Below, piece by piece: positions 11,523 through 24,661 of a stretch of DNA of 64,000 nucleotides. The stretch comes from Formicarius rufipectus (taxonomy: Eukaryota; Chordata; Aves; Passeriformes; Formicariidae). A program made the position numbers and the translations under genes. The notes beneath the pieces were generated by a model. The model was not told the origin of the DNA. It saw nothing but the letters and a program-made list of their open reading frames with translations, and ran no database searches. Each line of letters opens with the position of its first letter. Position 1 is the first letter of the stretch. The stretch covers positions 248,001-312,000 of the forward strand of contig VXAU01000307.1 of the NCBI GenBank assembly GCA_013399695.1, in the 5' to 3' direction.

Positions 11523-14500
11523 ATGTTTTCTGTCCCCACTTGGTTCTGTTGAGACATCTGAGGATGTGTCCTCATGACCAGTGTGGAATGAATTGAAGAG
11601 GCTTCAGCCAGCCCCTGGCAGTCAGTACAAAAGCTGCTGTAAATTCTGCTTCCTCTGGCAGGAAAGCTGATGTTTGAATGATGCCGCTGTGTATGGAGTT
11701 GTCATGGTTGAGCTCAGCCTTTGCAAGATACGGGAGAACAGTTGTGGCCATCTTGCTGCCTGTCCTGTAGTAACTTTGGGTAGAAAAGAGGTTTTCAGGA
11801 CTTTTTTTTTTCTGTTGTTGGAGATGCCAGATCTGTTTCCAGATGTCACAACTGGACACTGCTGTAAAGCAGCTACAAACAGGCTTTTCTTACTCATCCT
11901 ACTGTTCAAAGTAGCCTGTGGCTCTCAGAGGTCTGCAAAACATCAGTGAAAAACCACCAGCATAATTAATATATGATGTGATATGATTGATACTCTGTGG
12001 CAAGTGCATCATGTTTTCTGTACTTTTCCCTGCATTAAAACCCATCACAGCAGGAGGGTTCTTAGATCCTCAGTGCATAAAAGGAAAATCCTGAGAGGGA
12101 CCAGATGAACACTCCAGAAGCAGATTCTTCTACCCAGGTGTAAACTGGCAAGGAGAATGTCAAACCTTTGCGTTGCACATGAAGGAATGGGACTTTTTGA
12201 ATGGAGGAATAAGGCTTTTGTAGTATTAAATTGGCATTTGAATGCTTTGGGGTAGTTTCCAAGCTGGGGTGACTGAGACATGGCATCCTCACTTGCTCTC
12301 TCTGCGCTGAACTAGTCTAAGCAGCAACTTCAAGGAGGGGAAAAAGGCATCTCTTTGTGGTATAGTCCTGGAAAAAGTGCATTGGCTCTGTCTTCTGCCA
12401 ACTGCAAACAGGAATATCTGTTGTGAGAAAATATTTCCAGCACCATACAAAGGACCTGGAGAAGGAAAGGACCTTCAGCCTAAAAGGACGGTCCACTGGT
12501 GGACCAGGATGGGTTGACACCACCATGACCCTATTCAAGTTGATGTTAAAATTCCCTTTTGCTGTGGCAGCACAGTGCATGGATCACAGCCTTACAGATA
12601 ATGGCCAAAAAAAATGCTCATTGAATTATTAACTATTGCCTGTGATCTTAGGATGTCAAAAAAGTTCATGCACTTGGAAGGCATCCAACAGGAAGTGCCA
12701 AGGGCTGAGCAGTGAGAAAGTCCTCCTAGTGCCTCTGAATCTACCCATGTTGAAAGAAAAGCCATCCCTTGTGTGTAAAGTTGTGAAATTGTCACTCTCC
12801 AAATAAAGGGTTTTTGTTGCTGTTGTCCTGTCCCAAATCTTGGGACCTTGCATGTCCTTATGTTCCTTCAGGCTGAAACCCCAGTCCATCCAAGAGAAGA
12901 GGATTTTTGAAGGCTTGGTTCTGGGGAATTGCAGAGATGGACATGGAAAACACAATCTTTTGTTAATAATAAGTGAAAGTATACTTGGATGCAGACTTTA
13001 ATCACCTGCTAGGAATGATGCTGAGGTTCGAGCACGGCTGGCCAGAGGAGTCTGTACCAACACTGGGGATTGAACAGAGATCCAACAGCTTGGAGGTGTC
13101 CTGGGCTCTGCTCCCAAACCTTCTGAGGTCCTGTGGGGTCTGTTTGAGGGTCATCTTAAAAATTAGTCGAGGAGATCCCTGTTCTGCCTGCATATCTTTC
13201 CACAGTGGGGACGTGCTGAGGGTGGATGGTGCTTAATCTCTGCTGGAGAGCCATGGTCAAACAGCACATAGAAGTGCACAAATGAAGGTGATAGACTTTG
13301 AAGGAGACAAGGGAGCAGGAAAAACCAGATTGGGGAACATGAAGAATATAGAGGAAAAGCATATTTTAAAGAAATGCGGGGTCCCAGAGGGACTGAAATA
13401 GCATGAGTTATAAATATTCCCATAGCAACTTCCTAACACTTTTAAATCCTAGCTAAAGCAGTTCCTCTCTCTCGCATAAACTAGTGCAAGCCAAGGAAAA
13501 TGTAGGAAAGGGTTTTCAGTGTAGAGCAGCTCTTTCTTAGAATGAGTTTGGGCTACCTGGACAAACTGCAAAGGGAACAGCATGTCTGGTGCCTCCCGGT
13601 CTCAAGTGATGTGGTCAGTGTTTATTCCCAATATGAGCTGAAAAAGGCTCCCATTTCCACAGAAAAGCAAACCCAGGTTATCTATGTGATTTATTTTAGT
13701 GATTCTTTAAGGGCTCCAACCAATGGTGGGGTTATATCCATACTTACTGGATAAATGTATTTATTTATGGATGGGATGCTTTACTGCTGACAGTACAGTT
13801 TGTTTTTAAGCCTGACCAGGGTAGAGGAAATACATACAAATAAACAATAAACCTAAACAACACTAAAATAACATCAGTTAAAACAATTAGAGTTACTTCC
13901 ACTCACAAAGTATTGTTCCCATTTTGCTATAACATGGGAAAAACTCCATTTCCTAAGTCAGCCTGTAACTGATCTGGGATTTGCGGATTCTGGTAACAAA
14001 AGGGGACTTCTTTTGTCTGTTATTTATACTCTTCCTATGGCACTGTGTGTCCGTGTTGGTGTGTCTGGAGCACCCTGCCTCAGTGCAGCAGTGTCTCCAG
14101 CCTGTCCCCATCTCGGTGGCTTAGCTGGACCTTGGTGGCAGTGGTGGGGCTTTTCCTCCTGCCCATCCTGGTTGTGTACGTGTGTATTGGCAGAGGTAGT
14201 TCCTCCTAGGAGACTTTGTCCTGGTTTTTGAAGTTTTATTATCTCTGAATTATGTATAGTTCAGGAGCTTAGGGGCCAAGAGTTAAAAATAGACCCCGGA
14301 AAACCCGCTGTGAGTAATTGGCAGAAGGCATTGAGGAAGGTTCAGGTTATGTTTTATTTCTCTTGGGATGCTTTGCCTAATTATCCTAATGCTTTAATTG
14401 CATTTGCATCCTTCACCCCACACGGGGAGTTTCGTGCTGGGTCGTTGTGCTACTCTCTGAGTCTTTTGTGTCATCCCAGAGCTGACTGCAGAGGGATGGG

Positions 14501-15038
14501 GTGGAACAGCCCAGCTGCCACCAAGTATTTAGTGCCATTTTTAGTGCTGTCTTCCCTCTAGCTGTGTGTCTGCTCTCTGCCAGGAGAGACACTAGGGTGA
14601 GAGGATGGGAAAATAAGGCTCTAAATGATAATTCTTTGGGACTGGAACTGCACGTGTAGAGTCTGTAATTGATGAAAACACCCATTATTCTGTGAGAGGG
14701 GCCATGTACATTAGCACCAAGCATTAACACTCAGCAAGTGGGAATCCAAGCGGCCCTTGGGGAAATGTGGGAAGGCAGACCCCTCTAGGCAATAGTGCTG
14801 GTACTTTTACTGATGACTAAAGAGTGATATTTAGCTGTGACAGTGCTGATCACAGCCACAGCTGTCTCTTCACCCTAGATTTTTTGGAAAATCTCCTTCA
14901 AGGTGCTCATCACTGAGGCAGGTGTGCTGCAGCTGTATGTTCAGCCTTTGCTGGCAATCTCAGATTTATGGTGTAGTCCACAAAGACAAAGTTAATCAGG
15001 AAATCCTCTGGACTGGAACATCTCCCATGGAATTACTT

Positions 15039-15175
15039 AGAATCATTGAATGTCCTGAGTTGGAAGGGACCCAGAATGGTCATCAAGTCCAGCTCTGGCT
15101 GCACAGGACACCCCAGCAATGCCAACATGTGCCAGAGGGCATTGTCCAAATGCTTCTTGAATGTTTTGAGACATG
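15039..15175 (-). repeat. CR1 LINE 3' fragment
   Basis: Reverse-strand CR1: AGAATCATTGAATGTCCTGA, then 'gttggaagggaccca', 'caagtccagctctggctgca' and 'gacaccccagcaatgcc'. The right edge fades near 15175. Confidence 0.85.
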
Positions 15176-15874
15176 TTGCATGATTCGTCAGACAAGCACG
15201 AGGTCCCACAGAGCGTCTCTTTTCCACCACAAGACTTGTATCAGTGGTGGCAAAGCTGGGTGAGTTTTGCTCCTTTTCCAACTCCTGGGTGCCTGGAAAC
15301 TAATTCCTCTTTGTCAGTCCTATAGTTTAATTTAGCCCTGGCTCCAGTGATTGAGAAAAAAGTTCCTCAAAGGTTGTGGGACCCATGTGTGCTGTGCTGT
15401 GAGTGAGGAAGGGTGGGAGAGCCACAGCCATCAGGTGTTGTAAGGATTTACCTGCCCTTTATCTTGTGTGGGGAGTATTTTGTAAAACTTGTACTTCCTA
15501 TTTCATGGATGTTGAGCACTGACTGCTTCCTTATTCACAAGCAACTCTTATTGTAAGCACCTTTCAGGGAAAAAAAAAATAGCTTGCAATCTGAAGGAAC
15601 AGATTTATCACTTACATTTTAGCAGAGAGGAAATAATTTCCATGTGGCTTCCTGAGGGTGTTTGGTGTCCTTCCACGGCCTCCAGACCAGGTCAAGGCTT
15701 TGGTTTTTGCCTCAGCTCTCTCCTTTCAAGAGGTAAAAAATTCCCCTGGTGTGAGAGAGAAGAGTTGACAGCCGAAAGCTGTGGGAATTCCTGGAAGGGG
15801 AAGAGGCAAGTGGCCTCCAAGGAGATAGCTCTGCTGGAACTGCCCCCATGACCTGTGGATGTTGATACATCATT

Positions 15875-15970
15875 GAGTCATAGAATCACAGAAAGGTCTG
15901 AGTTGCACAGGACTTTAAAGCTCATCACTTCCCAATGCACTGGCCATGGATAGGGACACCTTCCACTAGG
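15875..15970 (-). repeat. CR1 LINE 3' fragment, short
   Basis: A short reverse-strand copy with GAGTCATAGAATCACAGA at the tail, then 'ggactttaaagctcatc' and 'gggacaccttccactagg'. Only about 96 bp remain. Confidence 0.85.
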
Positions 15971-17118
15971 ATCACCTCCTGTAGAAATGCTGGCTTTGAG
16001 TGGCTGGAGGTGATGGGGATGCTGCCAATGTGGGGGTGTTATTCATGTACAGTGGAATATCTGGGATGGTTGTACTGAATATTGGCACATTCAACCCCAT
16101 AAGCACCAGGATTGTGGCACTGGCACAATAAAATTTAAATACTTGTGCAGCCTGGTGCTGTCTCAGACTTTCCTCACATGGATAATTTGTCCTATTGGCA
16201 GATGAAAGCCTTATCATGGGGTGTTGCATTTCACTGGGTTGGTTTCTCCTGACCATATCTGGAACCACAATGCATTTATCTTTTTACACTCCCTCCAACC
16301 CTGGTATTTCTGGTGCTGCCTTTGCACAGGCAGGTGGGGCGTCTTCTTTGGGGTGCTGTGATCCCAGCCCCACCTCACCCTTCCCACTCCCCCAGGAAAT
16401 AAATCCCACCCTGAACTTTGTGTGCCATAAAACCCAGTGAAACTCTCAGCTCCTTCTTCAGGCCTAATAACCTGTTTGTTCAGTTCTAGCCTTCTGCAAC
16501 AATTTGTTTAAGATAAGCAAGAGCAGGTGTTTCTGGAGGGCACAAAAGGCTCTTCAGATAAAGCTCCTCTGGACTGATCCTATGGTATGATTGGATCATT
16601 ACTTTTCCTTCCCTCATCACCTGAGCATTGGTTTTTTTCCATCAGTCTGGTTGCTTTTCTCAACCTTTTGTTCATCTTCAGGATTTCAGTGCTGCTGTTT
16701 CTTTTTCAGGCATCTTCACATGCCTGAGCATCACAGGCTGGGAATGTCTGTGGAAGAGACTGAATAAGATGGTATATGAGTGAGGGCAGTTGCTTTCTGG
16801 GGTGTTTCAGGCTGTGTTAGACATGAAGACCACAGGGAAGAACCAATGAACCTAAACCTATAGTAGCCCCTTGAGTCTTTGTGAAACACACCACAAATTC
16901 AGCCCCTTCAGGCAACTGTTGCTCTTCCAGGTTGGTCCCAGGTAGGACCCTCCTGTTCGTAAGGCAGTTGTTGTCAGACACCAGAGAACTTGCTGTGATC
17001 TGCTGCCTCAGCATGGTCACAGAGAAACCAGCTGTACAAAACTCCCCTACCTCATTCTTGCTTTTTTCCTTGTGACTTGGGAGTGTTTATGGATGAACGG
17101 CTGGACATGCTGGCCCTG

Positions 17119-17548
17119 AAACCCCCCTGTGCCCTGGGCTGGTCCCACTGCGTGGGCAGCAGGGAATGAGGGGAATTCTGCCCCTCTGCCCCCTCGGGTG
17201 AGACTCCACCTGGAATTCTGCATCCAGCCCTGGGGAACAGCAGCACAGGGACGTGGAGCTGCTGGAGAGAGAAGGCTCCAGGGACACCTGAGAGCCCCTT
17301 GCAGAGCCTAAAGGGGCTCCAGGAGAGCTGGAGAGGGACTGGGGACAAGGCCTGGAGGGACAGGACACAGGGAATGGCTTCCCAGTGCCAGAGGGCAGGG
17401 ATGGGTGGGATATTGTCCAGAAGTTCCTGGCTGTGAGGTCTTGGAACATGTTGTCCAGAGAAGCTGTGGCTGCCCCATCCCTGCCAGGGGTGGTGGAACT
17501 TGGTGGTCTTTAAGGACCCTTCCAACCCAGATCATTCTGGGATTCTAC
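17119..17548 (+). repeat. CR1 LINE 3' fragment, long
   Basis: One of the longest CR1 copies here (about 430 bp), on the plus strand. It contains 'tgcatccagccctgggga', 'cctaaaggggctccaggaga', 'aggaatggcttcccagtgcc'-type sequence, 'ggtggtctttaaggaccc' and ends TCCAACCCAGATCATTCTGG plus a short tail. Several open frames on both strands overlap it and are explained by the repeat. Confidence 0.92.
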
Positions 17549-19794
17549 CAATTTACCCTCATCAGTGAAAGGGGCAAAGCTGGTGCCTTCCTCTGTCTTC
17601 TTCAGATGATGCTGCTGCAAAGGAGGCATGAGAAAAGTTATACCAAAGCTCTTTATTTTAGCAGGGTAGAACAAAACCCAACCATTTCCCTTGTCTGTTC
17701 CTGCTTCTGTTCCTTGTGTCACTCCCAAGCCAGTATCACACGGGTCACTGGGCTGAGATGTGCCTGGGATCGTCAGAGTGTGTTTCCAGGCAGGGGCAGG
17801 AATCAGTGGGAGAAGAGGTTCTTGGATTTCTGCAAATTGCCAACAAGATCTTAAAAGTTTATTTCTTGTTTCATTAAAATTTTATATTAATGGGCCTGGG
17901 GCAGTCAAGAAAGAGCTGCCAGCTTTCTGGATTCCCTCAGGCAGGTGGACAGGGCTGTAGGTTGGATAGACACCTTCTTTAGGAAGGTAAAGCACAAAAA
18001 CCATGCACATGGGCTTCAAACCTGCTCCCTCTGACCTCTGTTTGCAGCAGTTCCAGGAGGTGACACATTTCCCTTGGTGTATTCTAGCTGGCCATATGAC
18101 AGTCATCGAAGTTTGACAGATACCACCTTCTCCAAGGGTTCCTTTCCCTCAAAAATCAAATAGTGTGTATGCACATCACAACGTAGCTGTCTCATGGGAA
18201 CAGGCCCAGGGAGCAGACCATTCCTGAGCAACCCTTCTTTTCCAGAGCTTTTGGCCTTTCTTGTTAGAGCATGTATGTTTATGGTTTAAATTGGAATGTG
18301 CATGCATTAGAAGTCCCGTGGGTGTCTCAGGTTCTGCTCCAAGCTTCCCACCATGCCAACCACGGAGTGTTTTGCTCCAAAATTGAAAATTACCCATATT
18401 AACAGTCTTTCCTGTGATCATGGGCTGCTTGTAGTTTGCTTTTCCCACACTCCTCACATCCAGAACAAGCAGCACTGACATACTGGTTTGTTACCTTCTC
18501 CAGCACCCTCGAAATAAATATCAAAATAAAACCCATGTGGGGAAGAGACCAGATATGATTTTGCTGCCCATTGAGGAGCTGCTAACCTGCCTATGAAAAC
18601 CACGGGCACCTGAGTTTGATGGTGTCAGTGGCCCAAGCAGAAGCAAAAACCATCCCTCTTGTGTGGGTTCTCACAGACCCATTGCAGAGCAGAGAGTGGC
18701 CTTATGAGACATTTCCCTTTGGAAATGTTCAGGGATTTTAGCTTCATAAGGAATGTGTCTGCTGGGAGGTGAAAGAACTGCGTTTTGGATCCACGTTGTC
18801 CTCAGCAAGCTGTCTCTGCTGAAGGCCCTTCCACTGCTTCCCTGCATGTCCTCTGGTGGAGAGCAGCCTCGGGACAGGAGCCACATTATCAAAGCTCTCA
18901 CCATTCCCTTGGGATTCTGTCCTGTCCCCACCCTCCCATCACCTTTGGTCTTCTCTAGCCACTCCACCCTACTTGCAAGTTGCTGATACTTCCTTTTACA
19001 TCAGTTCACTGCACAGAAAAGTCAACTTTTCTGACTTCCAAATTTAGCTCTGTTTGGGCACCAAAATAGACAAGAGTAGGGATTGGTGACTGGATTTTTC
19101 CAAAACATTGTCTCATGACTAGGACTAAGGAAGGGAACTGCTCGGCTGGAGAAGGGAGATGTTTGATTTTCTTACTGAGGACACAAAGTTCTCTTCAGGC
19201 ACAGACAGTGTCCAGGAGTGCTCCTTGGATTAGGAGCTTATTCCCATGTAGTTAATTCTTTTGTCTCGTCATTGACATCAGCTGCTGGTGGGTAGAGGTC
19301 TGAGGAAGCACAGGGATTCTCTGCAAGGAGGACATCTGGGAATGCACCACTGTACATACAGTTTCTAGCTGGAAAGAGCAAGGACTTCAGTGAGGCTTCA
19401 CTAGAGGAAATTGGTCCTTGTGTTCTCTAGAAATAGTTTCATTTTTCCAAGGTAATTGTATTTGCATGTGTGTCTGCAGTGCAGCTTAAATTCTTAAAAA
19501 CACCCCAAGCTTCAACCTGTCATAGAACAACATTTAGAAACAGCCTTGCTGATTATTGTTCTATTTTTAGCCTTGTGTTCTAAACCAGCACAGCTGATGT
19601 CTGTCTCCTCCTTCCCTTCCTTTTTTCATTTGGTTTGGTATCCATTGGCCAATTTCAAGTAGTTTTTCAGAGGAACAGAGTTCTCAGCAATATTTAGCTC
19701 CTTCCACACATTCAGTGAAAATGAATGGTTGGGAAAGTAAGTGATGAGAAAGACTCAAGCCACGGTCCTCAGTAATACAGAAGATTCAGTATGA

Positions 19795-19901
19795 GCAACC
19801 TGGTCCAGTGGAAGTTCCCTTTGCCCATGACAGGTGGGTTGGAACTGGATGATCTTTGGAGTTCCTTCCAACCCCAATCATGTTAGGATTCTATGATTCT
19901 G
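19795..19901 (+). repeat. CR1 LINE 3' fragment (left half of tail-to-tail pair)
   Basis: Plus-strand CR1 end: 'tggtccagtggaagttccc', 'tgcccatgacaggtgggttg', 'gttccttccaaccccaatc' and tail 'aggattctatgattctg'. Its tail sits only about 7 bp from the tail of an oppositely oriented copy. Confidence 0.88.
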
Positions 19902-19908
19902 AGCTATT

Positions 19909-20010
19909 ATAGAATCTTAGAATGTCGTGAGTTAGAAGGAACCCATAAGGACCAGCAAGTCCAGCTGCTGGCCCTTCACAGACACCCCTGCAATCCCAGC
20001 ATGTGCTTCC
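19909..20010 (-). repeat. CR1 LINE 3' fragment (right half of tail-to-tail pair)
   Basis: Reverse-strand CR1 beginning ATAGAATCTTAGAATGTCGT, then 'gttagaaggaacccataagg' and 'gacacccctgcaatcccagc'. It belongs to a different subfamily from its left neighbour, so the pair reflects two insertions and not one duplicated element. Confidence 0.85.
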
Positions 20011-20697
20011 CCTCTAGACCCTTCACCGTTCTCATAACCCTCATTTGCTCATTTAGACATTTTCTAGTGGCTTTATATTTTGACTTGGTGAGTTCTTTAT
20101 TGCTTGAAGTCTTGAGGGGTGAAGGTCTCCAAAGGGGAAGGCTCCAGCTGCTGTGGGAGCTGCAGGGTTTCCACGGAGAAAGTTCCTCCAGGCTTTTTGC
20201 AGGTGGTCAGAATGGATGGTCACAATAAACCCTGTTGGTCTTTGACTCACTGGTGCTTCCCTGGCCTGCATGCCTAAATTCATTATCATCCCCAGCAACC
20301 TTTTTCCTCCATTACATCTTCCACCAAAGAAACTCAAAATATTATTGCCTCAGTAACCACTACAAAAATTAAGTATCATTTTTAAAGACTCTTGATGCAA
20401 AGAGAGAGGGACGTTTTTTTGAAGTCGGTGTGTTGTGTTGTCATGCCAATGTCACAAAGCTGCTGCTCAGTGAGACGCATCCCCATCCAGCCCTTGCCCT
20501 TGCCCAGGCTGCTCCCTCATGGCCCCTCGTGTGGTGATTCACCAGCAGTGGCTGGAGCTCCAGGCTGAGATAGATTGCGATGGAAATAAAAGGAGCGACT
20601 TTTACAGGGCTTTTATTGCCAGCTGGGGAAGTACAATGTATGCATAAATAAAATTCATTATGGTTATGACAGCTCTGTGGTCCCTGGAAAATAAATA

Positions 20698-20765
20698 ATA
20701 CTTTGGACTTACGCAGGGCCTTTAATCCAGGAGCCTCAGAGCTCTTTGTGAGCATTAGTGGAGCC
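20698..20765. repeat. Possible ancient L3/CR1-type relic
   Basis: The words 'gcagggcctttaatccagga' and 'cctcagagctctttgtgag' recall the old amniote L3/CR1-type signature (a gene-like 'gcgcctttcatccaggatct' followed by 'caaagcgctttacaa'). The match is from memory and diverged. Strand is not assigned. Confidence 0.35.
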
Positions 20766-20909
20766 TCGTCATGCCCATAGTAGGATGGCAAATACAACCT
20801 TCCCCTTATCAGATGAACATACCACGTCAGAGTCGGCACCTTCAGTGGAAAGAGGACACTGGAAAGACAGCAGCTGGAGTTACACGCAGCTCTTCCACTG
20901 CCTTGGCTT

Positions 20910-21150
20910 AGAATCAGAGTCCTAGACTGGCTTTTATTGGAAGGAACCTTAAAAATCATCTTTTTCCAAACCCCCTGCCATGGGCAGGGACACCTTCCAC
21001 TCTCCCAGGTTGCTCCAAACCCCATCCAGGCTGGCCTTGAACACACCAGAGGAGTCCACAACCTCCCTGGGCAACCTGTGCCAGGGCCTCACCACCCTTA
21101 TAATGTATCTTAGTGTCTAATATAAATCTGTCTTCCTTCAGTTTGGGCTT
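20910..21150 (-). repeat. CR1 LINE 3' fragment
   Basis: Reverse-strand CR1: tail complement AGAATCAGAGTCCTAGACTG, 'attggaaggaaccttaaaaa', 'ccatgggcagggacaccttc', 'gggcaacctgtgccagggcc' and a 5' part 'taatataaatctgtcttcct'. It explains most of a 206-codon reverse frame that crosses it. Confidence 0.92.
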
Positions 21151-21760
21151 GGGCACATCACTTAAAATCCTTGTCATCTCAGTTGTTTCCAGTAAGGTGA
21201 ATGCTCCACAGAGTTGACTTCATGGTGGGCAGGCTCAGCAAGGTGTTGGTGTTGTGATTGTTCCCTTACCACTGGCATGAGGGCACAGACTTGCCAGCTG
21301 TGGCTCCTGTTGCCTTTTTCCAATATCCTGAAAATGATACTGAGACAGATGTTTTTGCAGCTGGGCTTCGGATAAATACATAAAGGAAACAGCATAGGGA
21401 AAGTGGATGGCTTAGGTGGACCAGGGTTGTGTGTAAGGTGGGTGAATTCCCTGTCGTCGGTGTGTGTGCTGGTATCTGTACATTTGTGATCCAGTTACTT
21501 GCCCTGTGTGCTTTCTCCCATACAGAAATTGCAAATAACCACATTCCCTGCTCCTTGAAGGCCCCGGGAGAGTACAACAAGTCTGGGACTTCCAGACCTG
21601 CCTTTTTAGGGTCTCAGATGTTGTAAGGATGTTTGGATGGAAGCTGTTCCTTTTACCACTCTCATGTGTGGGGTGCACAGCTCTGTCCCACTCCAACCCC
21701 TTCCATGTTGGTGCCCCCAGTCCTTTGGAGCTCATTGCTGCTTTTCCCTCTGTTTTACAG

Positions 21761-21837
21761 GGTTACCATCCATTGCCTCATGAAGCTGAAATCGCACACA
21801 CCAAAAAACTGTTCAGAAGGAGGAGAAACGACCGGAG
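21761..21837 (+). CDS. CTIF: CTIF internal exon (basic linker, GYHPLPHE...NDR)
   Basis: This 77-nt internal exon of CTIF follows a strong 3' splice site (CTTTTCCCTCTGTTTTACAG ending at 21760) and precedes a strong donor, GAG|GTAGGT. Read in phase 0 it encodes 25 codons beginning GYHPLPHEAEIAHTKK and ending KLFRRRRNDR. Two leftover bases (AG) join the first base of the 44441 exon to make an Arg codon. GYHP.PHE.EIAHTKKLFRRRRNDRR is, from memory, characteristic of vertebrate CTIF just after the CBP80-binding N-terminal third. The Arg/Lys cluster is expected to lie in a disordered, RNA- or protein-binding linker. Alternative explanations are weak, because length, phase and residues all agree with the next exon. 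The preceding exon was not found. Confidence 0.93.
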
Positions 21838-24661
21838 GTAGGTGAAACCTATTTAATGTTTCTTTTTAATCTTCTCTTCCTCATTGCACACCTTCCTCCA
21901 CTGTCTCATGCAGTGTCTTTGGTCAGGGATGCTGTTCAGCTGGATAAATATATAAACCCTTATTTGAGCAGTACCCTCCTGAAAATAGTCTGTCTGTCCC
22001 TCTGGTTTGTCTTTTAAATCTGGGGTATATCCTTTATTGCTTAAGAACCTTCCCTTCCCCTTGTACCTACTCCAGCATAGCCAGATCTCCCCACTTGTTT
22101 CAGAAGAGGCAACTGACAAGCTATTATCTGTTGAAGCTTGAGTCCTTGGGATTTGCTTCCTCTTTTTCTATTTAAAAGCAAAATTGGCTGACTTTCAGGG
22201 TTGCCTGAAAAGTGGGTATGGTTTGGTTAAGAGAGGATTGCAGTGAGTCTCGGATGTCTGTCTGTGGGAAGGAGGGGATGAGCTAAATAGGCAGCTGAAT
22301 TCCTGTGGCATTGGTGATTTCAACCCACTGAGTTAATTTAATTGGGTTGATTGAATATTTAATTGTGTAAAATGCATATTTAGTTATTTGAGGGCATCTA
22401 GAGCCCTTGATAGGAATTGTGACTAGGGTTAAATGTCAAAATAAGCAAGGAATGAGGGAGTTAGTTGTTACATATAGCTTTATTTCTGCTGACTTTTTCT
22501 GCTGTGGCTGAGACAACACATCCAGCATTTCTTAAACCAGGAGTTCACAGAGTGATTGATCAGGAGGAAAACTGGCCAGTGTTTTCTCCAGCAATGAGCT
22601 GAAATCTGTGCCTGAGCTGTCCCACGGGGGATTTTCAGTGTAGTCCTACAGACACCTTGTAGTAGTTGGAGTGTGTCCTCAAGTGACCCTATTGCTTCTC
22701 TGAGCAGCTGTGTTGGAGTTCACTCTATGTGTGGTTTGGTTTTCCCAAATTTTACCAAGTGATTGAAAAAAAAAACAGCTGAAAGGAGTTTTCTCAGGCA
22801 TCCTACAAACATTGCAGTGTGGGTAGGGTAGTTCATGATGCTTTGGGGGAAGGAGACCTTCAGAGCCAAGGGGTCTCCTGAAGCCCCATGCCCAAAGCAG
22901 AGGTGAACCATGGAACTGCTGGTTCTTCCCTCCCATCCAAAAAACCAGCCACTTTGAGGGATCATGCCAGATATGCGTTTCTATTTCTTTTATTTTCTGC
23001 TCCCTTAAGAGTAAGTCATCACAGACAGAAACATTCAGCCCTTCCAGAGCATGCCTGCCTCTTGCACAGATGGCAAGGATGGATAGCAAAAGAAACTGCC
23101 TTGGGCTAGGACTGGGAGATCATGGGGTGAGATACAGCCCAGACCAGGTAGCACTGGGAGAATATCCCAGGAGGAGAGGAAAAAAACCTTAAAACCCGGT
23201 GGATCAGCATCATTCTGGAGGAGACATGGGGTCATTTCAGCTCTAAGCAGCCACAGATGTAATGAAGTGAAAAGAGCAGGGGGTATGCAGTCCTGCCTGA
23301 GTCTTCCGCAGTGCTGTCAATGCTTAGACAGAACAATATATTTATTTTAATTTCAAAAACCTAAGAAGCCTGTGTAGAGGGAGCTGGAGTGAAGAAACAG
23401 GCTGATGTCAAATAATTATTTAAAAGAAAAAGGCATGATCAGCTCCCCTAGCAGTGGGGAGTGAGGTCGTGGAGAAAAACTGCCTTTTGGAGCTGGTGAA
23501 GCCATACAGGTGGTAGGAAAATCCCTAAGGGTGAGATTTTATGACAGGCAAAGCAGTCAGGAGTTACAGGGGTTTGTTTCAAATTGCAAGATTATGGATG
23601 GGGCATTGGAGGCAGTGGGGCTTGGGAGAGGCTGAGCAGGGTCATTTAGTGGTGGATAGGTTAGGATAGGATTAGAAAGCAGCTCTGGATGCCTGGACCC
23701 ATGGGAAGAAAATCTGGTGTCATAGAAAGGAGTAGAAGGTACCTTAGGAGGCACCATCCTTAGAAATGGCAACAGCCAAGGATGGGAGTAGGCTTGACAT
23801 GCAGTGGATTTGCAGCAAGAGAAGAGCTTGTCCTGCTAAGTTGGTTAAAAGCAAGTGTTCCCTCAAAGTCCTGGCCACACCTATGCCTGGTTTTCATCAG
23901 GCAGCCTTTCCCCTTCTGAATCTGGTGAGCACTTGGCACTAAGCAGCACCGCAGACCCCACCAGCAATGCCTGTGCGTGGTGCAGAGGCTCTCCCTGCCC
24001 AGGGCTTGCCTCATCTCAGGATGACAAATCCCAGATGGCCACAGTGGGCACGTTCCTGCCATGTGCAGGAATCACACTCAACAGTGGCCATCTAGTTTGG
24101 CTCGAGGTGTCATCCCCCAGTTTGCCCTCTGCTCAAAGCACAGGTCCAGCTGGCCTTGCCTGGTTGTAGCTGACCTTCAGGCTGGATGGATCTTTATATA
24201 CAACAGCTATTACAAAAAAACTGATGAAGCACACTGGTACCCAGAAATCTTCCTCATTTTTTTTCCAGCTGATCTTTTAAATTATGTAAATTCCTTCCCA
24301 GAGCATGTGTGGACTTCTCTGTCCTCTCTGACAGTGACACTGAGAAGGGGACACATCTTGGGCCAGCGAAGCACCTTTTGTCTCTCATGTCTCTCACCGA
24401 CACTGGTGTCCGGCCCTGCCATAAATAGCACTAGTCCTGCTTCCTTCACGTCACCTTTCCTCGGGAAATGCTGTCACTGTGCTGTGGAGGAGCTCAGCTC
24501 ACCTACCCTGAGGTCTCTGGCATGCACCTTTCCCTCCCCTGGGGAGAAGCAGCCCTGCAGACGGTTGCAGCCATAGCTCTCTCTTTGCAGATGTGCTGTT
24601 TTTACCTCCCATGGGTCATTTTTCCCCAGAATAGCTGAGCATGCCTCACTCCTCAAAGTGT

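Larger units (their letters stand above)
1..21760 (+). other. Intronic or upstream sequence before first visible CTIF exon
   Basis: At least the right end of this stretch is intron, since it finishes in a polypyrimidine tract and AG. It contains twelve CR1 fragments (listed separately), an ATT/ACT microsatellite near 37-72, several poly-T or poly-A runs and an ancient palindromic repeat near 9062. I looked for the CTIF exons that should precede GYHPLPHE (the CBP80-binding N-terminus) and did not recognise them. Apart from listed repeats I see nothing supportable in 37-2792, 2931-4080, 5670-6510, 7311-9060, 9181-10438, 11523-15038, 15971-17118, 17549-19794 and 20011-20690. Open frames there lack splice context and any recognisable domain. 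Confidence 0.6.

Noticed and set aside
17052..17525. 157-codon reverse-strand frame and its neighbours
   Set aside because: It lies almost wholly in the CR1 copy at 17119-17548. Similar frames recur in other antisense CR1 copies.
20441..21061. 206-codon reverse-strand open frame
   Set aside because: Its 5' part reads through the CR1 copy at 20910-21150, and the remainder shows no domain.
23720..23760. CR1-like words (catagaaaggagtagaagg)
   Set aside because: Too short and without any second CR1 block, so not called.
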